From AVCC01 sp039920865 (GTDB lineage Bacteria; Pseudomonadota; Gammaproteobacteria; Burkholderiales; Burkholderiaceae_D), in NCBI GenBank assembly GCA_039920865.1, contig JBDSCZ010000219.1:1-12321 (forward strand): DNA of 12,321 bases, in the 5' to 3' direction. Position numbers and translations under genes: made by a program. The notes below the pieces were generated by a model. It saw only the letters and a program-made list of their open reading frames with translations, was not told where the DNA came from and made no database searches. Shown piece after piece: positions 6,627 to 11,868 of this stretch (position 1 is the stretch's first letter; each line of letters opens with the position of its first letter).

Positions 6627-7948
6627 TGAACGCAATCGTTTCTGAAGCTGTATTGAGTGAACTGAAAAAAGAGCGCGGCCTGCTACGCTTCATCACCGCC
6701 GGTTCGGTCGATGACGGCAAGAGCACGCTGATCGGCCGCCTGCTGTTCGACAGCAAGGGCATCTTCGCCGACCAACTCGACGCGATGTCGCGCGCCAAGC
6801 ACAAACGCACCGTGGGCGACACGATAGATTTGTCTTTGCTGACAGACGGTCTGGAAGCCGAGCGCGAACAAGGCATCACGATCGACGTTGCCTACCGCTA
6901 TTTCGCTACGCCCAAGCGCAAGTTCATCATCGCCGATACCCCGGGCCACGAACAGTACACTCGCAACATGGTCACCGGTGCATCGACCGCCGACGCGGTC
7001 ATCATCCTGGTCGACGTCTCCAAAGTTAAATTGGGCGATGACGGCAGCGTCGAGTTGCTGACCCAGACCAAACGCCATTCGACTATCGCGCATTTGCTGC
7101 AGATTGAGCATGTGATCGTTGCCGTCAACAAGATGGATCTGGTCAATTACGATCAGACCGTCTATGACCGCATCGTGGCCGCTTATCAGGAGTTCGCGCA
7201 GCAACTCGGCCTGAAGGACATCCGTCCGATTCCGCTGTCGGCACTGACGGGCGACAACGTGGTGACTGCTGGTGACAAGTTGCCGTGGTATAAGGGCCCG
7301 ACGCTGATTGAACTGCTGGAATCCCTGAGCGTCTACGACGAATCGCACGACGAACCGCTGCGCTTTCCGGTGCAACTGGTGGCACGCCATAACGGACACG
7401 AAGCCAATGATTTCCGCGGCTACATGGGACGCATCGAAGCCGGCATGGTAAGCAAGGGCGACAAGCTGATAGTCCAGCCGAGCGGCCAGAGCGCCACAGT
7501 CAAAGACATCCTGACGCTGGAAGGCTCGCTGCCCTCCGCCGTCGTTGGCCAATCGGTCACCATCCTGCTCGACGAACATCTGGACATCTCGCGCGGCGAC
7601 ATGCTGGCCGGCGCAGAACGTCCTGCAACCTTGCTCAAGACGGTGGACGCCGATATCTGCTGGTTGTCGGAAGAACCGCTCGACCTGCGCCGCAAGTACT
7701 GGCTCAAGCACACCACCAAGCAGGTGGCCGCGCGCATCACCAAAGTCGATACGCTGCTGGACATCAACACCCAGGAAAAGCGCCCCGCCGACGTCATCAA
7801 GCTCAACGACATTGCCCGCATCAGCATCAACGTGCAGCAACCGCTTTCCGCCGATGCCTACGATGCGATTCGCACCACCGGCGCCTTCATCCTGATCGAC
7901 GAAGTCACGCACCAGACCGTAGCGGCCGGCATGATACGCCTTGATTGA
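6626..7948 (+). CDS. cysN: sulfate adenylyltransferase subunit 1 (GTPase)
   Basis: The 440-residue EF-Tu-like GTPase uses GTP hydrolysis to drive APS formation by CysD. All G motifs are visible: G1 GSVDDGKS (26-33), G2 GITID (83-87, T85), G3 DTPGHE (104-109), G4 NKMD (168-171) and a G5-like SALTGD. Two beta-barrel domains follow, with HNGHEANDFRGYMGRIEAG in the first. The protein ends at AAGMIRLD, a normal ending for stand-alone CysN. There is no C-terminal APS kinase (CysC) domain, unlike NodQ/CysNC fusions, which agrees with direct APS reduction by the neighbouring CysH. It overlaps cysD by one base, and an intrinsic terminator follows about 50 bp downstream, so it ends the operon. Confidence 0.97.
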   Translation: MNAIVSEAVLSELKKERGLLRFITAGSVDDGKSTLIGRLLFDSKGIFADQLDAMSRAKHKRTVGDTIDLSLLTDGLEAEREQGITIDVAYRYFATPKRKFIIADTPGHEQYTRNMVTGASTADAVIILVDVSKVKLGDDGSVELLTQTKRHSTIAHLLQIEHVIVAVNKMDLVNYDQTVYDRIVAAYQEFAQQLGLKDIRPIPLSALTGDNVVTAGDKLPWYKGPTLIELLESLSVYDESHDEPLRFPVQLVARHNGHEANDFRGYMGRIEAGMVSKGDKLIVQPSGQSATVKDILTLEGSLPSAVVGQSVTILLDEHLDISRGDMLAGAERPATLLKTVDADICWLSEEPLDLRRKYWLKHTTKQVAARITKVDTLLDINTQEKRPADVIKLNDIARISINVQQPLSADAYDAIRTTGAFILIDEVTHQTVAAGMIRLD

Positions 7949-7995
7949 TACTACCGTCGTTTTTTAGCAGTTGGATGGGACGTTTACAGAAATAA

Positions 7996-8020
7996 GGGGC
8001 GCACCGAGTGCGTCCCTTTT
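7996..8020 (+). terminator. intrinsic terminator after cysN
   Basis: GGGGCGCAC (7996-8004) pairs with GTGCGTCCC (8008-8016) around a CGA loop, a 9-bp stem with one G-T wobble, followed by TTTT (8017-8020). The A bases just before the stem allow two further A-T pairs. It lies 47 bp past the cysN stop and separates the sulfate operon from cobA. Confidence 0.82.
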
Positions 8021-8034
8021 GCGAACAAAGAACT

Positions 8035-8081
8035 ACAACGCATAGCCGTTGTGCACCTGGATTAAATCCAATTTTCAAAAT
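8035..8081. promoter_or_regulatory. cluster of three dyads in the cobA leader
   Basis: Three dyads stand in a row before cobA. ACAACG/CGTTGT lies at 8035-8040/8047-8052 with a 6-base loop. TGGATTAAATCCA at 8058-8070 has 6-bp arms around one base. ATTTTCAAAAT at 8071-8081 has 5-bp arms around one base. The first could be an RNA hairpin; the other two have no loop space and look more like protein-binding sites. No clear -35/-10 pair was identified, although the terminator upstream implies that cobA needs its own promoter or read-through. Confidence 0.35.
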
Positions 8082-8098
8082 CTGCAGAAAGAGATTGC

Positions 8099-8830
8099 AT
8101 GACAGCACCATTGGGAAAAGTTTATTTAATCGGTGCCGGCCCCGGTGCCGCCGACCTGATCACGGTGCGCGGTGCGCGCATTCTGGCGCAGGCCGATACG
8201 GTGCTGCACGATGCACTGGTCACAGAGGAAATGCTGGCACTGTGCCCGCAGGCAATCAAAATTCCGGTTGGAAAACGCTCAGGTCAGCGCTCGATGGCAC
8301 AGGCAGACATCAATCAGCAGATCATTCAATCTGCACGGAAATTTGCGCTGGTGGTACGTCTGAAAGGTGGCGACCCGATGCTTTTCGGACGTGCCGACGA
8401 AGAGCTGCAGGCACTGGAAGCGGCCGGTATCGCAGTTGAAATCGTACCAGGCATCACCACCGCCTTCGCCGCAGCCGCAGCCACCCAACAGCCGCTCACC
8501 AAGCGCGGCATCGCCCGCAGCGTGGCATTCTTCACCTCCAGCGCCGCACCCGAGCACCCAGAACAAACCACCATGCCAGATTGCGATACGCTGGTGCAAT
8601 ACATGGGTGGACGCGAGGCCGCCGCCACTGCGCAAAAGCTGCTATCGCGGGGACGCAGCGGCACCACGCCGGTGATCGTGGTCGAAAACTGCAGTCGCGA
8701 GAATCAGAAGATTCTGCGTTTATCGCTGATGGATCTGGCGCAAGGGCTGCCCGGCATGGCCGGTCCGGTGCTGGTGATGATAGGGCAGGCGATGGCGCAG
8801 CGTTGCACTATCGCATCGCGCGCATCTTAA
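8099..8830 (+). CDS. cobA: uroporphyrinogen-III C-methyltransferase (SUMT)
   Basis: The 243-residue enzyme transfers two methyl groups from SAM to uroporphyrinogen III, giving precorrin-2, the branch point to siroheme and cobalamin. Family motifs are in order: the SAM-site YLIGAGPGAADLIT (9-22), VRLKGGDPMLFGRADEE (86-102), PGITTAFAAAAATQQPLTKR (117-136) and VQYMG (166-170). It lacks the N-terminal dehydrogenase/ferrochelatase half of the fused CysG, so oxidation and metal insertion need other proteins; cbiX, facing it on the other strand, can supply the last step. The siroheme product is the cofactor of the CysI encoded upstream. The symbol cysG is sometimes used for this position. The Shine-Dalgarno is modest (AGAGA about 5 bp before the ATG). 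Confidence 0.95.
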   Translation: MTAPLGKVYLIGAGPGAADLITVRGARILAQADTVLHDALVTEEMLALCPQAIKIPVGKRSGQRSMAQADINQQIIQSARKFALVVRLKGGDPMLFGRADEELQALEAAGIAVEIVPGITTAFAAAAATQQPLTKRGIARSVAFFTSSAAPEHPEQTTMPDCDTLVQYMGGREAAATAQKLLSRGRSGTTPVIVVENCSRENQKILRLSLMDLAQGLPGMAGPVLVMIGQAMAQRCTIASRAS

Positions 8831-8850
8831 ATACACCAACATGTATTTTT
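8829..8850 (+). terminator. weak AT-rich terminator candidate after cobA
   Basis: AAATACA (8829-8835, starting inside the stop codon) pairs with TGTATTT (8842-8848) around a CCAACA loop and is followed by TT. The stem has only two G-C pairs, so it is weak. The large inverted-repeat element just downstream may contribute to transcription ending. Confidence 0.35.
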
Positions 8851-8903
8851 AAGACTAAAGAAAAATAGTGCGGAAAATACATGGTTTTTTCATATACTCC
8901 AAC

Positions 8904-8907
8904 ACTA
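8904..8907 (+). repeat. left target-site duplication ACTA
   Basis: ACTA immediately precedes the left terminal inverted repeat and matches 9115-9118 just outside the right one. A 4-bp match is short, but it falls exactly at the borders set by the inverted repeats. Confidence 0.55.
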
Positions 8908-8933
8908 ATGGCTATGTCGCAGTTAGTTGTTGA
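8908..8933 (+). repeat. left terminal inverted repeat
   Basis: Twenty-six bases beginning ATGGCTATGTCGCAG and ending TTGTTGA. They match the reverse complement of 9089-9114 except at position 8927 (T, against G at 9095). Confidence 0.85.
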
Positions 8934-8958
8934 AGCGGGATTGCCCCAGACCCCATTC

Positions 8959-8990
8959 GTCCTGAGTAGCTGCGCAGCAGCGTATCGAAG
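8959..8990 (-). repeat. internal repeat unit A
   Basis: Read on the minus strand the unit is CTTCGATACGC, a 9-base centre, then GCTACTCAGGAC. It is inverted relative to units B and C. Its centre falls within the self-complementary GCTGCGCAGC (8969-8978). The motif recalls widespread interspersed bacterial repeats of the TTCGTCCTGAG...TCGAAGG kind, which is recollection and was not searched. Confidence 0.75.
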
Positions 8991-9004
8991 GGCTAGCTGA
9001 TCCC

Positions 9005-9030
9005 CTTCGGTACGCTGCGCTACTCAGGAC
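9005..9030 (+). repeat. internal repeat unit B
   Basis: CTTCGGTACGC, a 3-base centre TGC, then GCTACTCAGGAC. One base differs from units A and C in the first block. This is the shortest of the three centres. Confidence 0.75.
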
Positions 9031-9033
9031 ATG

Positions 9034-9063
9034 CTTCGATACGCCCTACGGGCTACTCAGGAC
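9034..9063 (+). repeat. internal repeat unit C
   Basis: CTTCGATACGC, a 7-base centre CCTACGG, then GCTACTCAGGAC. The centre lies within the small hairpin GCCC-TAC-GGGC (9043-9053). The unit extends to GAACGGG (9064-9070 includes that run), which pairs with CCCATTC on the left arm of the element. Confidence 0.75.
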
Positions 9064-9088
9064 GAACGGGAGCCGTGGTCAGCAACAA

Positions 9089-9114
9089 TCAACAGCTAAC
9101 TGCGACATAGCCAT
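9089..9114 (-). repeat. right terminal inverted repeat
   Basis: Reverse-complement partner of 8908-8933, ending CTGCGACATAGCCAT. The outermost 19 bases are a perfect match. Confidence 0.85.
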
Positions 9115-9118
9115 ACTA
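9115..9118 (+). repeat. right target-site duplication ACTA
   Basis: ACTA directly follows the right terminal inverted repeat and matches 8904-8907. The following AT (9119-9120) extends the direct repeat to ACTAAT if the left copy is allowed to run into the element. Confidence 0.55.
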
Positions 9119-9160
9119 ATAGATGCCATCTGGAATGAAAAGGGACCCGGCGCGAAGGCT

Positions 9161-9538
9161 TCAGGCCGGAGCCATCGCACGCAGGCAATACTGTGCTATT
9201 GCCTGCAGCACTGAGCCATCCTCGCCGACTGCATCGACCTGATTCAGATGCAATCCGGGGTATTGTTCGTGCAGGCCCGCCATCAGCAATGGCAAGTCGC
9301 GCAACACATGGCCGCCCTGCCCCAAAAACACCGGAACGATCGTAATGTCGCCGCATTGCGCCTGCACCAATTGCGCTACCGCGGTGGGCAAATCGGGCTG
9401 CATGAACTCAAGATAGGCGTTGCAGACGGTCAGCCCCGGCTGTGCTTGCTGTGTGATCTGTTGCAGCTTCTCGAACGGTGCCGCCCAGCGCGGATCGCGG
9501 GCGCCGTGTGCAAACAATACCAGTGCGCGTTGTTGCAT
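9161..9538 (-). CDS. cbiX: small CbiX/SirB-type sirohydrochlorin chelatase
   Basis: The 125-residue protein is the size of the short, single-domain CbiX that inserts cobalt or iron into sirohydrochlorin. The two expected metal-site histidines are H11 in LFAHGARDPRW and H77 in GQGGHVLRDLP, in the usual spacing. VPVFLGQGG and the preceding GDITIV strand match the chelatase fold. With cobA nearby and a siroheme enzyme (CysI) upstream, iron insertion for siroheme is the likely job; cobalt insertion for cobalamin is possible. ATG 9538 is chosen because a strong GGAGGT (minus strand, 9545-9550) sits 6 bp upstream. A longer frame beginning at 9583 would overlap lptG and bypass that site. The gene starts 23 bp after lptG on the same strand and is probably cotranscribed with lptF-lptG. 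Confidence 0.9.
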   Translation of the reverse strand: MQQRALVLFAHGARDPRWAAPFEKLQQITQQAQPGLTVCNAYLEFMQPDLPTAVAQLVQAQCGDITIVPVFLGQGGHVLRDLPLLMAGLHEQYPGLHLNQVDAVGEDGSVLQAIAQYCLRAMAPA

Positions 9539-9544
9539 CTGTGT

Positions 9545-9550
9545 ACCTCC
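9545..9550 (-). promoter_or_regulatory. strong Shine-Dalgarno that fixes the cbiX start
   Basis: GGAGGT on the minus strand, 6 bp before ATG 9538, lies wholly inside the 23-bp gap after the lptG stop codon. Confidence 0.8.
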
Positions 9551-9561
9551 ATTAATCAATC

Positions 9562-10695
9562 TCAGTGCCGCTCTACCCACCATAATGCACTCAGCGCCGC
9601 CAGCAGAAACAGCGCGCTCGGCAATGCCGCAGTGGCGAACGCGGGCCAGGTGTTCAACAAGCCCAAATGCGAAAACAGGCTGTTGATCAGCTGGAAACTG
9701 ACCCCTATCATGATCCCGGTGAAGATTTTCAGGCTGACACCGCCGGCACGAAAATGCAGGTAGGCAAACGGCAGTGCCATCGCCATCATCACCAGGATCG
9801 CAAACGGGTAAATGACTTTCTTCCAGAACGCGATTTCATAGCGTTCGGTGCCTTGCTTGTTCTTCTCCAGGTGTTTGGTGTAAGCGGCAAGATCGACCGC
9901 CGACATGCGGTTCGGGTCGGCGAACAGTACCGACAGGATTTCCGGCGTGATTTCGGACGCCATGTCCTTGCTCGGCAGCTTCTCGATCACGACCCGGGTT
10001 GCCGAATTATTCTCAAACCCGGCGGCCGGGAAGCGGGTTGATTCAACGTTCTTCAAACGCCAGATGTGCGCTCCTGCATATTCGGCGCTATCGGCTTGAA
10101 TCAGCGCAGTCATGTGAAACTCGAGATCGAGTTCGTAGATTTTTACACCATGCAACTGACCGTTGGTACGCAGTTCGCTGACATTGATAAAGCGCGAACC
10201 TACCGTGTCGCCGCTGATGCCGTTTGAGCGGATCACGTCCTTGGTCCATAAGCCGGTGCGAAATCCTTGCGACAGCGACGAGCCCTGCACCCGCAATTTC
10301 AGGGTTTCCGCCAACCGGGTGCTGACGGGCGCCACGAATTCGCCGATCAGGAAAGTCAGCAACACCAGAACCAGGCCGATCCTGGCCAGCATCCAGCCCG
10401 CCATGACGGTCGACATGCTGGCGGCACGCATGATGGTGAATTCGGAGCGCGAAGCGAATTGCGCCAGCGCATAAATAGTCCCGATCAGGGCTGCAATCGG
10501 CATCAGTTCGTAGGCGTAGCCCGGCAAACCCAGCAATACATACAGGAATGCGTGCTGCAACTGGTAAGCGCCCCGCCCTATCGCCTGCAGTTCGGTAATC
10601 ATGTCGAAGAATGTAAACAACGCCAGGAAAGCGATCAGGACGAACAGGACCGAACGCAGTATCTCGACGGCAAAATAACGCTGCAGAACTTTCAT
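9562..10695 (-). CDS. lptG: LPS export ABC transporter permease LptG
   Basis: The 377-residue inner-membrane permease of LptB2FG extracts lipopolysaccharide from the inner membrane and passes it to the LptC/LptA bridge. Three N-terminal membrane segments (about residues 12-34, 55-78, 97-121) are followed by a large periplasmic beta-jellyroll domain and three C-terminal segments from about 300, ending WWVERH. Typical stretches are YELMPIAALIGTIYALAQFA, SEFTIMRAASMS (coupling helix) and the late FWKKVIYPFAILVMMAMALP. ATG 10695 overlaps the lptF TGA as ATGA and has GGAAGGGG upstream. A longer in-frame start at 10731 is rejected because it lies inside lptF and lacks this coupling. The length is near E. 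coli LptG (360). Confidence 0.95.
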   Translation of the reverse strand: MKVLQRYFAVEILRSVLFVLIAFLALFTFFDMITELQAIGRGAYQLQHAFLYVLLGLPGYAYELMPIAALIGTIYALAQFASRSEFTIMRAASMSTVMAGWMLARIGLVLVLLTFLIGEFVAPVSTRLAETLKLRVQGSSLSQGFRTGLWTKDVIRSNGISGDTVGSRFINVSELRTNGQLHGVKIYELDLEFHMTALIQADSAEYAGAHIWRLKNVESTRFPAAGFENNSATRVVIEKLPSKDMASEITPEILSVLFADPNRMSAVDLAAYTKHLEKNKQGTERYEIAFWKKVIYPFAILVMMAMALPFAYLHFRAGGVSLKIFTGIMIGVSFQLINSLFSHLGLLNTWPAFATAALPSALFLLAALSALWWVERH

Positions 10696-11822
10696 CGCGT
10701 ACCCCTTCCATCGATCCGAACATGCTTGCACCTGGACCAGATCACCAGCGGATGGAAACGGCTATTCACGTTCAGGCGCCAGAAAAACATCGCAACAATA
10801 AGTAGCACCGCAACCAGGTGAACCGGCCACCATGCCACCCAGAACGGCAGTTTGCTCTGCACCACCGCGGCCTGGAAGTAGCTCACCATATTGCTATAGG
10901 TTGTAAAAAGTAACAGGGCGATGATCAGATTGGCCGAGCGTCCGGCGCGGGGATTGACGAAACTCAGCGGAACCGCCAGCAGCATCAGCAAAATCCCCAT
11001 CAACGGCAGCGACACACGCCACAGCACTTCGCCCATGTTATAGACAGTGCGATCGGCCAGCAGTGCGTGTATCGGCAACGAACGTGCATTCTTGTCGCCC
11101 ACCACCGCTTGCGAGTTCTCCGTCACCAATACGCCGTAACGTTCAAACTCCATCAGCCGGAAATCCGGCTCGCTCGGTATGCCTTCATAACGCCGGCCTT
11201 TGCGCATTACCAGGAATTTGTCGCCGCGGCCATCGATCTCGATCGTCCCCTCCTTGGCAACCACGATGCTGTTGCGGCCATCCTTGATGGTGTTGACGAA
11301 AACATTTTGTACCTTGCTGACGTCACCGGACAAGCCCTCCACAAAGAAGATACGGTCGGCCGATGCGGACTCCTGAAATTTTCCGGGCGAAACCCGCGAG
11401 ATATCCTCGCGCTTCTCGAAGCGTTCCTTGAACTCTGCACTCTGGCCGTTGGCCCATGGCGTGACCACGAAGCTCAAGGCCGCCGTCAGCAGGATGATCG
11501 GAATACCGAACCCGAGTATCGGCCGAATCCAGCGTGTCAGGCTTACGCCGGACGCGAACCAGACCACCATCTCGGAATCCTGATAGCTGCGGCTGATGAC
11601 CAGTTGCACTGTGATGAATCCGGTCAGGATCAGAATTATCGGCAGGTAATTCAGCGCCGAAAACCCGATCAACTGCACCACATCGGCGGATGCGACCCTG
11701 CCGCCTGCGGCCTGGCCCAGGATACGAATCAACATCACGGTGAGGGTAATGGTGAAAAGTGTCGTGAAAACGGCGCCTGCGGTACTTACCAATTCGCGTT
11801 GAAGCGCGCGCTGAAAAATCAT
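10692..11822 (-). CDS. lptF: LPS export ABC transporter permease LptF
   Basis: The 376-residue partner permease of LptG in the LptB2FG complex (E. coli LptF is 366). MIFQRALQRELVSTAGAVF at the N-terminus, the coupling segment SRSYQDSEMVVWFASGVSLT, a periplasmic domain from about residue 130 to 260, and the C-terminal LPLMGILLMLLAVPLSFVNP helix region are characteristic. The C-terminal tail is polar and arginine-rich (RCKHVRIDGRGTR). It is the first gene of the minus-strand lptF-lptG-cbiX group and is divergent from pepA with 46 bp between starts, a neighbour arrangement common in proteobacteria. LptB, LptC and LptA are not in the window. Confidence 0.95.
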   Translation of the reverse strand: MIFQRALQRELVSTAGAVFTTLFTITLTVMLIRILGQAAGGRVASADVVQLIGFSALNYLPIILILTGFITVQLVISRSYQDSEMVVWFASGVSLTRWIRPILGFGIPIILLTAALSFVVTPWANGQSAEFKERFEKREDISRVSPGKFQESASADRIFFVEGLSGDVSKVQNVFVNTIKDGRNSIVVAKEGTIEIDGRGDKFLVMRKGRRYEGIPSEPDFRLMEFERYGVLVTENSQAVVGDKNARSLPIHALLADRTVYNMGEVLWRVSLPLMGILLMLLAVPLSFVNPRAGRSANLIIALLLFTTYSNMVSYFQAAVVQSKLPFWVAWWPVHLVAVLLIVAMFFWRLNVNSRFHPLVIWSRCKHVRIDGRGTR

Positions 11823-11830
11823 TCGAAGAC

Positions 11831-11836
11831 TATAAT
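11831..11836 (+). promoter_or_regulatory. candidate -10 box for pepA in the lptF/pepA divergent gap
   Basis: A consensus TATAAT stands 33 bp before the pepA GTG, giving a leader of about 26 bases that contains the GAGG ribosome site. The -35 position at 17-bp spacing (GCGCTG) is poor, so an activator may be needed or the match may be chance. The 8-bp palindrome TTGATCAA follows at 11843-11850. The oppositely oriented lptF promoter must also lie in or near this 46-bp gap. Confidence 0.42.
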
Positions 11837-11868
11837 TAAAAGTTGATCAAAGTACTGAGGAATTAGCC

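Larger units (their letters stand above)
8908..9114. mobile_element. 207-bp MITE-like element with 26-bp terminal inverted repeats
   Basis: The first 26 bases (8908-8933, starting ATGGCTATGTCGCAGTTAG) are the reverse complement of the last 26 (9089-9114) at 25 of 26 positions. The one difference still forms a G-U pair in RNA. A direct ACTA repeat flanks both ends (8904-8907 and 9115-9118); it can be read as ACTAAT if it overlaps the first two bases of the left terminal repeat. The element has no credible coding sequence, so it would be a non-autonomous element moved by a transposase elsewhere. Its interior holds three related repeat units (8959-8990, 9005-9030, 9034-9063) and a second, inner inverted repeat. 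It lies in the only sizeable noncoding gap, between the convergent cobA and cbiX. The parent IS family was not identified. Confidence 0.75.

Noticed and set aside
6683..7912. Long minus-strand open frame (about 409 codons) opposite cysN
   Set aside because: It is the antisense shadow of a clear CysN protein with all GTPase motifs; the translation has no recognisable domain and no upstream ribosome site.
7949..8098. Cobalamin riboswitch before cobA
   Set aside because: No B12-box-like conserved segment or multi-stem arrangement was found; only short dyads are visible and the leader after the terminator is under 80 bases.
8959..9063. CRISPR array
   Set aside because: There are only three units, one is inverted, the gaps are 3-14 bases rather than uniform spacers, and no cas genes are nearby.
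9539..9583. N-terminal extension of cbiX to an ATG at 9583
   Set aside because: It would overlap the lptG stop, adds residues outside the family fold, and ignores the strong GGAGGT before ATG 9538.
10696..10731. N-terminal extension of lptG to an ATG at 10731
   Set aside because: It lies within the lptF coding end; the ATGA overlap and GGAAGGGG site support 10695, which also starts with the usual MKVLQRYF-type sequence.
11067..11846. Plus-strand open frame opposite lptF
   Set aside because: The minus-strand LptF translation is convincing over the full length; this frame is its complement.
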